A stretch of 64,000 nucleotides of DNA, from assembly GCF_008123425.1 (NCBI RefSeq), contig NZ_VSSS01000027.1:34990-98989 (forward strand), given 5' to 3'. The stretch comes from Bradyrhizobium rifense. GTDB taxonomy: Bacteria > Pseudomonadota > Alphaproteobacteria > Rhizobiales > Xanthobacteraceae. Position 1 is the stretch's first letter. The number at the start of each line of letters is the position of its first letter. Below the pieces are notes generated by a model that had not been told where the DNA came from, searched no databases, and saw only the letters and a program-made list of their open reading frames with translations. Positions 54,095 to 61,593 of this stretch are shown here, in pieces. Position numbers and translations under genes: made by a program.

Positions 54095-55789
54095 TTAGGC
54101 CGTCTTCGCCGCCTTCAGCCCCAGCCGCTGCTCGACCGCGTCGCGCATCACGAATTTCTGGATCTTTCCGGTCACGGTCATCGGAAATTCGTCGACGAAC
54201 TCGACGTAGCGCGGGATCTTGTTGTGGGCGATCTGGCCATCGCAGAAGGCGCGGACCTCCTCTGCGGTCAGCGTCTCGCCTGACCTGACACGAACCCAGG
54301 CGCAGAGCTCCTCGCCGTAGCGGGTGTCGGCCACGCCAAAGATCTGCACGTCCTGGATCTTCGGGTGACGGTACAAGAATTCCTCGATCTCGCGTGGATA
54401 GAGGTTCTCGCCGCCGCGGATGACCAGATCCTTGATGCGGCCGACGATGTTGCAATAGCCCTCGTCATCGATGGTCGCGAGATCGCCGGTGTGCATCCAG
54501 CCGTTGGCATCGAGTACGTCGCCGGTCTTTTCCTTCTCCTCCCAATAGCCCAGCATCACGCTGTAGCCGCGGGTACAGAGCTCGCCGCGTTCGCCGCGTT
54601 TGACGATCCGGCCGTCGAGATCGACGACCTTCACCTCGACGTGCGGATGAATCCGCCCGACGGTGGAGACGCGCCGCTCGAGCGGATCGTCTGTCGCGCT
54701 CTGGAAGCTGACCGGGCTGGTCTCGGTCATGCCATAGGCGATGGTGACCTCGCGCATGTTCATCTCGGTGTTGACGCGCTTCATCACCTCGATCGGGCAG
54801 GGCGCGCCGGCCATGATGCCTGTGCGCAGTGATTTCAGATTGAACGTCGCGAATTCGGGATGATCGAGTTCCGCGATGAACATGGTCGGCACGCCGTACA
54901 ACGCGGTGCATTTCTCCTGCTCGATCGCGCGCAGCGTCGCGAGCGGATCAAAGCCCTCGCCGGGATAGACCATGGTTGTGCCGAGCGTGACGGATGCGAG
55001 GTTGCCCATCACCATGCCGAAGCAATGATAGAGCGGCACGGGAATGCAGATGCGATCCTGCTCGGTCAGGCGCATCGCGCGGCCGGTGAAATAGCCGTTG
55101 TTGAGGATGTTGTGATGGGTCAGCGTCACGCCCTTCGGCGATCCCGTGGTGCCGCTGGTGAACTGGATGTTGACGGGATCGTCGAACTGAAGCGCCGCGC
55201 CGAGTGCGGCGAGCTGTCCGCCATGCGCAGGCCCACCCATGCGTGCGACCTCCTCGAAGGGGATCGTGCCGGGCGCTGAAGGTCCGCCGATCTGGATCAC
55301 CATCCGCAAAGCCGGCAGCCGCGCCGCCTGCAGCTGTCCCGGTTTTGCGCTCGCCAGCTCCGGCAGCAGCGTGTTGAGCATCTCCATGTATTGGCTGGTC
55401 TTGAATGCCGTCGCGGTGACGATCGCCGCGCAGCCGACTTTCTTCAGCGCGAATTCCAATTCGCTGAGCCGATAGGCGGGATTGATCGTCACCAGGATCA
55501 GGCCAGCCTTGGCCGCCGCGAACTGGGTCAGCGTCCATTCCGGCCGGTTCAGCGACCAGATGCCGATCCGCTCACCGCGTTCGAGCCCGAGCGCGAGAAA
55601 GCCCGCAGCGAGTGCGTCGACGCGCTCCGAAAACTCCCTCCAGGTCCATCGTACGCCGTGGCTGGGCGAGACCAGTGCTTCACGGTTGCCCCAGCGCCGC
55701 ACGGCGTGGTCGAGACTGCGACCGATGGTGTCGCCGAGCAGCGGCGTGTCCGAGATGCCGCAAACATAGCTGTTGCTCTTATCCGCCAA
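54095..55789 (-). CDS. Fatty acyl-CoA synthetase (AMP-binding)
   Basis: ATP-dependent acyl-CoA ligase of 564 residues. The P-loop motif is IQFTSGTTGSPKGVTLTHHN (about 188-207); then ITIAYGMTETSPVSFQ, NGWMHTGDLATIDDEGY and IVGRIKDLVIRGGENLYPREIEEFLY; catalytic Lys is in GKIQKFVMR near the C-terminus. Chain length preference is unknown. The start is TTG at 55789 with GAGAGGA 7 bases upstream; there is no better ATG. Monocistronic between two repeat elements. Confidence 0.92.
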   Translation of the reverse strand: MADKSNSYVCGISDTPLLGDTIGRSLDHAVRRWGNREALVSPSHGVRWTWREFSERVDALAAGFLALGLERGERIGIWSLNRPEWTLTQFAAAKAGLILVTINPAYRLSELEFALKKVGCAAIVTATAFKTSQYMEMLNTLLPELASAKPGQLQAARLPALRMVIQIGGPSAPGTIPFEEVARMGGPAHGGQLAALGAALQFDDPVNIQFTSGTTGSPKGVTLTHHNILNNGYFTGRAMRLTEQDRICIPVPLYHCFGMVMGNLASVTLGTTMVYPGEGFDPLATLRAIEQEKCTALYGVPTMFIAELDHPEFATFNLKSLRTGIMAGAPCPIEVMKRVNTEMNMREVTIAYGMTETSPVSFQSATDDPLERRVSTVGRIHPHVEVKVVDLDGRIVKRGERGELCTRGYSVMLGYWEEKEKTGDVLDANGWMHTGDLATIDDEGYCNIVGRIKDLVIRGGENLYPREIEEFLYRHPKIQDVQIFGVADTRYGEELCAWVRVRSGETLTAEEVRAFCDGQIAHNKIPRYVEFVDEFPMTVTGKIQKFVMRDAVEQRLGLKAAKTA

Positions 55790-55834
55790 ATCGAAATCCT
55801 CTCGTCAAAGATGGTCGGCGTGATCTCTCTCGGT

Positions 55835-55865
55835 CGTCATGGCCGGGACGAGCCCGGCCATGACG
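55835..55865. repeat. Perfect palindrome of the CATGGCCGGG family
   Basis: CGTCATGGCCGGG and CCCGGCCATGACG form a 13-bp stem with loop ACGAG in the 98-base gap between the serine hydrolase and acyl-CoA ligase genes. Both genes read on the minus strand, so it could end the hydrolase transcript upstream of the ligase start. Confidence 0.75.
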
Positions 55866-55887
55866 TGTGGTGAGAGTTCTCAGCCTC

Positions 55888-57081
55888 TCAGGCCGCCTTC
55901 TTCCCGCTGCCCGCATCTAGCCCGGCATAGACGCCGCGTTCAAATCCCGCGAACGCCTGCAGACATTTTGCATCCGCAAACGGTAGCAGCTGCATCAGGA
56001 TCACGCCGGTGACGTCGCGCGCCGGGTCGATCCAGTAATAGGTGTTGGCGAGGCCGGCCCAGGCGAGGCTGCCGGCGCTGCGGCCTTCCGCGGTCTTGGC
56101 GGTGTTGATCATGAAGCTGAGGCCCCACTTCTTCACCTGATCCGGATAGAGATCGACGTCGTTGGTGTAGATCGGCGCCGCCGTGGCGAGCTTGGTCATG
56201 TTGAGATCGCCCATCTGGTTCTGCCCCATCATGGCGATCGTCTCGGCCTTCAGCACCTGGTTGCCGTTGCCGCGGCCCTTGTTCAGGATCATCTGGGTAA
56301 ACTTGAGGTAATCGCCCGCGGTCGAATAGAGGCCGCCGCCACCCATGTGGAATTCCGGGTTCTGCTCGAGCTCGAACGGGATCGCGGCGAGCTGGCCGTC
56401 CTCGCCGCGGGCATGCATGCCGACCAGGCGCTTGCGCATGTCGTCGGTGATCTTGAAACCGGTGTCGGACATGCCGAGCGGCGCGAAGAGATTGTCGCGC
56501 AGATAAGCGTCAAGACGCTTGCCGCTGACGGCTTCCACGGCTTTGCCGACGAAATCGATATTGGTGCCGTATTCCCAGCGCGTGCCGGGATCGGTCATAA
56601 CAGGCGTCTTCAGCGCGGCGTTCTGGCAGGTGGTGATCGCAGGGATGCCGGTCTTCTCAAGATAGACCGCGAGGTCGCCGTTCCACATGTTGTAGGCGAA
56701 GCCGGCGGTGTGGGTCATCAGCTGGCGCAGCGTGATCGCGCTCTTCGCCGGCCGCAGCTTTGGCTCGCCCTTGGCATCAAAGCCTTCCAGCACCTGCGGC
56801 TTGGCGAGATCGGGCAGCAGCGATCCGATCGGCGCATCGAGCGAGAGCTTGCCCTGCTCGACCAGCTGCATCGCGCCGGCACTGGTCACCGCTTTGGTCA
56901 TCGAGGCGATCCAGAACACGCTGTCCGCGGTCATCGCATCGGGCTTGGACAGATCGCGCTTGCCGAACGCGCCCTGATACAGAACCTCGTTGCCGCTCGC
57001 GGCGATCGCAACAACGCCGGGAATCTCCTTGGCGTCGCTTGTCTTGCTCAGAATCCCGTCGATCTCAGCTTTGCTTTGCAT
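55888..57081 (-). CDS. Serine hydrolase of the beta-lactamase/EstB family
   Basis: A 397-residue class C beta-lactamase-like hydrolase, probably an esterase. SxxK is in WIASMTKAVTSAGAM (about 59-73), and the tyrosine motif is near WEYGTNIDFVGK (about 171-182). LRQLMTHTAGFAY and GMSDTGFKI are typical of the family. No signal peptide, so cytoplasmic. GGAGG directly upstream of the ATG at 57081 is a strong RBS and decides the start; the open frame extends to 57354 without coding character. Substrate unknown. Confidence 0.9.
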   Translation of the reverse strand: MQSKAEIDGILSKTSDAKEIPGVVAIAASGNEVLYQGAFGKRDLSKPDAMTADSVFWIASMTKAVTSAGAMQLVEQGKLSLDAPIGSLLPDLAKPQVLEGFDAKGEPKLRPAKSAITLRQLMTHTAGFAYNMWNGDLAVYLEKTGIPAITTCQNAALKTPVMTDPGTRWEYGTNIDFVGKAVEAVSGKRLDAYLRDNLFAPLGMSDTGFKITDDMRKRLVGMHARGEDGQLAAIPFELEQNPEFHMGGGGLYSTAGDYLKFTQMILNKGRGNGNQVLKAETIAMMGQNQMGDLNMTKLATAAPIYTNDVDLYPDQVKKWGLSFMINTAKTAEGRSAGSLAWAGLANTYYWIDPARDVTGVILMQLLPFADAKCLQAFAGFERGVYAGLDAGSGKKAA

Positions 57082-57421
57082 ACGCGTTTCCTCCGGTTTG
57101 ATTATTGTTGGAAGTGACCGATTGTCCTCCCGCCTCCGCTGCGCGGCAAGCGTGGCGATATGCAGCCTCCGGTCGCGATGTCGTGATTTGACGGTCCCGG
57201 CGTGGCGCGGGACGACTGATTTGCAACACGTCTTCACAATCTGCGGTGGATGGCCGCGACTGACCGTGACCATGGATGGTCTCAGGCGATATGTTTCGAG
57301 CGTTTGAAGCACTTGAAACATTTTGTGCGTTGCGGCGTTCAGCATCGGGCCCAACGGGCGGCTGACGTTAAGACTTGAAGCAAATTTGGCGGCCGCTTAA
57401 CCGGCCGCGAGGGGACCTGAA
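57082..57421. other. Gene-free stretch with a 27-base dyad
   Basis: This 340-base gap between divergent genes contains GTTTC and GAAAC ends of a 27-base imperfect dyad (57293-57319; 20 of 27 positions symmetrical), which could be an operator. A 7-bp hairpin, GCGGCCG-CTTAAC-CGGCCGC, at 57389-57408 lies 13 bases upstream of the next gene. I see no supported ORF. Confidence 0.4.
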
Positions 57422-57742
57422 ATGATTTCGACCTGGAGCGAATGGAAGCGCTATCCCCGTCCCGGACGGGGCGACAATCTCGAAGCGCCGATCGCACCCG
57501 GCATTTACGAGGTCCGCATCGCCGGCACCGGCGCGCTCTATTCCTTCGGCGCGGTCGACAATCTGGCGCAGGCCCTGGCGCTGCTGCCGGTCGGCTCAAA
57601 ATCCTGGTTCGGCCGCCGCGACACCTCCGATGCGCCCGATCTCGAATATCGGACCTGTGCGACCTCCTCGAAGGCCGATGCCAAGGCCGCCGCCGAGCGT
57701 ATGATCGGCCGCCGCGAGACCTATATGAGCGGCGCGGCGTAA
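57422..57742 (+). CDS. Small conserved-looking protein of unknown function
   Basis: A 106-residue soluble protein with a good RBS (GAGGGG) before its ATG. It begins MISTWSEWKRYPRPGRG, has PGIYEVRIAGTGALYSFGAVDNLAQALALLP in the middle, and ends with an Ala/Arg-rich helix (KADAKAAAERMIGRRE). The GIYEVR element recalls GIY-YIG nucleases, but the second YIG and the catalytic Arg and Glu are missing, so I do not assign that activity. Function unknown. Lies 109 bases upstream of the aldehyde dehydrogenase gene. Confidence 0.7.
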   Translation: MISTWSEWKRYPRPGRGDNLEAPIAPGIYEVRIAGTGALYSFGAVDNLAQALALLPVGSKSWFGRRDTSDAPDLEYRTCATSSKADAKAAAERMIGRRETYMSGAA

Positions 57743-57851
57743 CCTTGGCGCTCCGAGTTTAGCTGCCGGCAGATGTGCGTTGCGGGACGGTGCATTGCGC
57801 ACCGTCTGTCCCTATATTCCGGGCCGATTAACCGCCCGATGGAGTAACGCC

Positions 57852-59345
57852 ATGACGCCGACCGCCGCCGCACGCGCCCAGCACGCCACCGCCACCCTGC
57901 GTGACCGGTTGAAGGACCCTTCGCTCCTGAAGGAGGCCTGCTACATCGACGGCGCCTGGGTCGGCGCGCCGGTCTTTGCCGTGAACAATCCCGCCACGGG
58001 CGTCGAGATCGCAAAGGTCCCGCAGCTCGGCGCGGACGACACCACCAAGGCGGTCGAAGCCGCCCAGCGCGCCTTCCCGGCCTGGGCCAAGCATACCGCC
58101 AAGCAGCGCTCCAACATCCTGCGCAAATGGTTCGAGCTGATCACCGCCAACCGCGAGGACCTCGCGCTGATCCTCACCTCCGAGCAGGGCAAGCCGCTGT
58201 CGGAAGCGCTCGGCGAGGTCGATATCGGTGCCGCCTATATCGAGTTCTTCGCCGAGGAAGCCCGCCGCGTCTATGGCGAGACCATCCCGTCGCAACGGCC
58301 CGATGCGCGCCTGCTTGCGATCAAGCAGCCGATCGGCGTCTGCGGCGCGATCACGCCGTGGAATTTCCCGAACTCGATGATCACCCGAAAGGTGTCGCCG
58401 GCGCTGGCCGCGGGCTGCACCGTGGTGCTGAAGCCCGCCAACGAGACGCCGCTGTCGGCTCTGGCACTGGCCGTGCTTGCCGAGAAGGCTGGCATCCCCA
58501 AGGGCGTGCTCAACATCATCACCGGTGACGCGCCGCCGATCGGCAAGGTGCTGTGCGAGCATCCGGCGGTGCGCTTTGTCGGCTTCACCGGTTCGACCGC
58601 CGTCGGCAAGATCCTCTACCAGCAGGCTTCCGTCGGCGTGAAGCGGCTCGGCCTCGAGCTCGGCGGCAACGCACCGTTCGTGGTGTTCGACGATGCCGAC
58701 ATCGACGCCGCAGTCGAGGGCGCGATCGTCTCGAAATACCGCAACATGGGCCAGACCTGCGTCTGCGCCAACCGCATCTACGCCCAGGACAAGATCTACG
58801 ACGAGTTCGTCAAGAAGCTGTCGGCGAAGGTCTCGGCGATGAAGATCGGCGATGGCACCGAAGCCGGCGTCACGCAGGGCCCGTTGATCAACATGAAGGC
58901 GATCGACAAGGTCGAGCGCCACATTGCCGATGCCGTCAAGCGCGGCGCCAAGGTCGTCACCGGCGGCAAGCGCAGCGAGCTCGGACGTTCCTTCTTCGAG
59001 CCGACCGTGCTCGCCGACGTCAATCCGGACTCGCTGGTCTCGCAGGAGGAAACCTTCGGCCCGCTCGCGCCGGTGATCCGTTTCAAGGATGAAGCCGACG
59101 TGATCGCGATGTGCAACGCCTCGCCGTTTGGCCTGGCATCGTACTTCTATTCCCGCGATCTCGGCCGCGTCTGGCGCGTGGCCGAAGCACTGGAATCCGG
59201 CATGGTCGGCGTCAACACCGGCCTCATCACCACCGAAGTCGCGCCCTTCGGCGGCGTCAAGGAAAGCGGCCTGGGCCGTGAAGGCTCGCGCCACGGCATG
59301 GAAGAATATCTCGAGATCAAATACGTGATGATGGCGGGGGTGTGA
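57852..59345 (+). CDS. gabD: NAD(P)-dependent succinate-semialdehyde dehydrogenase
   Basis: Aldehyde dehydrogenase of 497 residues, most like GabD, which oxidises succinate semialdehyde from 4-aminobutyrate to succinate. Motifs: PWNFPNSMITRKVSPALAAGC, catalytic Glu in LELGGNAPFVVFDDAD (about 278-293) and catalytic Cys in RNMGQTCVCANRIY (about 306-319), with EVAPFGGVKESGLGREGS near the end. GGAGTAA precedes the ATG at 57852. No gabT is adjacent, so the exact substrate is an inference. Confidence 0.92.
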   Translation: MTPTAAARAQHATATLRDRLKDPSLLKEACYIDGAWVGAPVFAVNNPATGVEIAKVPQLGADDTTKAVEAAQRAFPAWAKHTAKQRSNILRKWFELITANREDLALILTSEQGKPLSEALGEVDIGAAYIEFFAEEARRVYGETIPSQRPDARLLAIKQPIGVCGAITPWNFPNSMITRKVSPALAAGCTVVLKPANETPLSALALAVLAEKAGIPKGVLNIITGDAPPIGKVLCEHPAVRFVGFTGSTAVGKILYQQASVGVKRLGLELGGNAPFVVFDDADIDAAVEGAIVSKYRNMGQTCVCANRIYAQDKIYDEFVKKLSAKVSAMKIGDGTEAGVTQGPLINMKAIDKVERHIADAVKRGAKVVTGGKRSELGRSFFEPTVLADVNPDSLVSQEETFGPLAPVIRFKDEADVIAMCNASPFGLASYFYSRDLGRVWRVAEALESGMVGVNTGLITTEVAPFGGVKESGLGREGSRHGMEEYLEIKYVMMAGV

Positions 59346-59355
59346 GGACCCCCAA

Positions 59356-60168
59356 TCAGTTCTTGCTTCGGCGCAGTTCACCAGGACTGCGCCCGAACTC
59401 GCGGCGCATCCATTTAGCCAGGTGGGACTGATGGGAAAAGCCTGCTTCCAGGGCGATGTCGCTGAGCTTGCGATCGCCCTGGAGGAGGAGCTGGCGTGCG
59501 TGCTCCAACCTCCGTCTCAGGATGTAGCGATGAATCGTGACCTCCGTGGCCGCCTTGAACCAGGTCCGCAGATGTGAGCTGCTGACGCCGGCCTCGCGGC
59601 AGAGAATGTCGATGGTGAGCGGCTGGTCGAGGTTTGCATCGATATAGGCCAGAACTCTCTGGAGTTGCGAGTTCGATAGGCGAACGGCCTTATCAAGCGG
59701 ATCATTCGCCAGGTTGAGCAACTCGACCGCCAGGGCCATCCCAACGTTCTCGGCAAACAGCGGGCCGCTCGGCGAGCCTGCCTTGACGTCGCTTTCGAGA
59801 GCCTGCCCAAGCAGAACGATGCGGTCATTCCTCAGCATGTGATGGTGCGCGAGCCGCGCGGATGCCAATTGCCGGCTCTTTGATGCCGCATGATCCAGCA
59901 TGCCCGGCGCGAGCCGGATCTGAAGCGACTGGTAGGGCGTTTCCGCAACGAAGCCGCCGACGGCGCCGGACGGAATCACATTGATATCGCCGGCCTGACG
60001 CAGAAATTTGTCTCCGGTCTCGAGACAAATTGTGCGCGTCGTAGGGCTGAGGTGGATGATGATCCGGTGATCGCCGATCGGGTCCAGCGCAACGAAATCC
60101 GGCTCGGTGCGCATGGCTGCGGCGGTGCTGCCGGTCGATGTTGGCGCCCAATTCGATCTCGCAGGCAT
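59356..60168 (-). CDS. AraC-family transcriptional regulator
   Basis: A 270-residue regulator. An N-terminal cupin-like ligand domain (about 20-140; GDHRIIIHLSPTTRTICLE, AGDINVIPSGAVGGF) precedes the two-HTH AraC domain (about 170-268), with SQLQRVLAYIDANLDQPLTI, AGVSSSHLRTWFK and IALEAGFSHQSHLAKWMRREFGRSPGE as recognition parts. It is divergent from an NAD-binding gene and likely controls it. Effector unknown. The ATG at 60168 is the only early start. Confidence 0.92.
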   Translation of the reverse strand: MPARSNWAPTSTGSTAAAMRTEPDFVALDPIGDHRIIIHLSPTTRTICLETGDKFLRQAGDINVIPSGAVGGFVAETPYQSLQIRLAPGMLDHAASKSRQLASARLAHHHMLRNDRIVLLGQALESDVKAGSPSGPLFAENVGMALAVELLNLANDPLDKAVRLSNSQLQRVLAYIDANLDQPLTIDILCREAGVSSSHLRTWFKAATEVTIHRYILRRRLEHARQLLLQGDRKLSDIALEAGFSHQSHLAKWMRREFGRSPGELRRSKN

Positions 60169-60301
60169 GGGCAGGCTCCAGAATCTTCGGGCTCCAAAGG
60201 CTTGGCGGAACGTGATCGATATTTGGCGGATCGTGCGCGATTTTCAACGGGGCCGGCGTCAAAGAACTCATCTGTCGTTTTGTGGTAAATGAGGATGCAA
60301 A

Positions 60302-61183
60302 GTGAGTCATTACGTGATCGTCGGAGCCGGTCCCGTTGGGCGCGAGACGGCTCGTCTTCTGGCAGAGGAAGGACACAGCGTCATCCTCACCAGCAGGAAT
60401 GCCGGGTCGCTCGATGCCGGGGATGTGCGTACGGTTTCGTCGGATGCCACCGATGCCGCTCAGCTCGCGGCGCTCAGCAAGGGCGCGGATGCGATCTTCA
60501 TGTGCGCGATGGCGGCCTATCATCGATGGCCGACCGATTTCTTTCCGATCATGGACGGAACGGTCAAGGCGGCCGAACAGGTTGGCGCCAGGCTGCTCGT
60601 GGTCGGGAACGTCTACGGCTATGGCGCGGGAGCTGTGAGCCCTCTCACTCCCGACCTGGAGCCGGACCCGACCACCCGAAAGGGAACGACGCGCCACATC
60701 ATGTGGCAGCGCGCGCTGCGATCGAACGTTCCTGCCGTCGAGGTCCGTGCAAGCGACTATCTGGGCAAGGATGCGGTCGCGTATTTCTCACTGTTGGCAT
60801 TGCCGTCGCTGCTCAAGAACGAGCCGGTCTCTTTCCTTGGCGATCCCGATATGGCGCATGCCTGGTCGTTCACCAAGGACACCGCGAAGACGCTGGTCGC
60901 CGCAGCGCGCTTCACCGGAGAATGGGGCCGCGCCTTTCATGTGCCGTCGCAGTCCGCATCCGTACGCGAGCTGGTGCGACGATTCGCGGCCGCGCTGAAG
61001 ATCGACGTTCCAAACCTGCTACGCCTCACCGCAGCCGATCTGGAAACCATCGGCTTCAGCGAGGGAATCGAGATGGCCTATTTGTTCGAAAAGCCGCTGC
61101 TGCTCGACGCCGACGAGACAGAGAAACTGCTGGGTGTCACCGCGAGCAGCCTGGACACGATGGTTCGTGACACCCTCGCGTAG
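60302..61183 (+). CDS. NAD(P)-binding epimerase/dehydratase-like protein
   Basis: A 293-residue Rossmann-fold protein of the NAD-dependent epimerase group. The dinucleotide motif is VIVGAGPVGRETARLLAEEGH at residues 5-24. A conserved YGYGAG (about 104-109) holds a Tyr, but a clear YxxxK pair is missing, so it may not be a classic reductase. The GTG at 60302 is the start, with GAGG a few bases upstream. Followed after 35 bases by a SnoaL-like gene, probably co-transcribed. Divergent from the AraC regulator. Confidence 0.87.
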   Translation: MSHYVIVGAGPVGRETARLLAEEGHSVILTSRNAGSLDAGDVRTVSSDATDAAQLAALSKGADAIFMCAMAAYHRWPTDFFPIMDGTVKAAEQVGARLLVVGNVYGYGAGAVSPLTPDLEPDPTTRKGTTRHIMWQRALRSNVPAVEVRASDYLGKDAVAYFSLLALPSLLKNEPVSFLGDPDMAHAWSFTKDTAKTLVAAARFTGEWGRAFHVPSQSASVRELVRRFAAALKIDVPNLLRLTAADLETIGFSEGIEMAYLFEKPLLLDADETEKLLGVTASSLDTMVRDTLA

Positions 61184-61218
61184 GTGACAGGCATGGATGT
61201 GACTAGGAAGGAAACAGA

Positions 61219-61584
61219 ATGAGCGAACAGGTGACAAATCTCGTCCAGGACTACATCGCCGTTTGGAACGAGCGCGATGCCGGGAAACGCCGGCTGCTGA
61301 TCGACAAGGTTTTTAGCGACGAATGCGTCTATATCGACCCGAACGACTCGGTCGCCGGACGGGATGCAATCGAGCGCCTGGTGGAAGCGTTGCAGGCAAG
61401 GGTTCCGGATTTGCGTTTCACATTGGCGGGCCGCGTGAATGCGCATCACGATCAGGCCCTGTTTGGCTGGACACTGGCCGCGCTCGGAGCCGCAACGCCG
61501 GCTGCCACCGGCATCGACATGGCGGTCCTGGATGGAGACCGCATCCGGCAGCTTCATGGATTTGTAAATCCGCGGGACCAGTAG
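61219..61584 (+). CDS. SnoaL/NTF2-like protein
   Basis: A 121-residue small cone-shaped barrel protein. VTNLVQDYIAVWNERDAGKRRLLIDKVFSDECVYIDPND is the typical start of the NTF2-like fold, followed by GRDAIERLVEALQARVPDLRFTL and a final strand with FVNPRDQ. Such proteins are small isomerases, hydrolases or binding proteins. Strong RBS AGGAAGGA at the ATG. Paired with the preceding NAD-binding gene. Function unknown. Confidence 0.87.
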   Translation: MSEQVTNLVQDYIAVWNERDAGKRRLLIDKVFSDECVYIDPNDSVAGRDAIERLVEALQARVPDLRFTLAGRVNAHHDQALFGWTLAALGAATPAATGIDMAVLDGDRIRQLHGFVNPRDQ

Positions 61585-61593
61585 TTCGAAGCC

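Noticed and set aside
57422..57742. GIY-YIG nuclease
   Set aside because: Only a single GIY-like strand is present; YIG and catalytic residues are missing.
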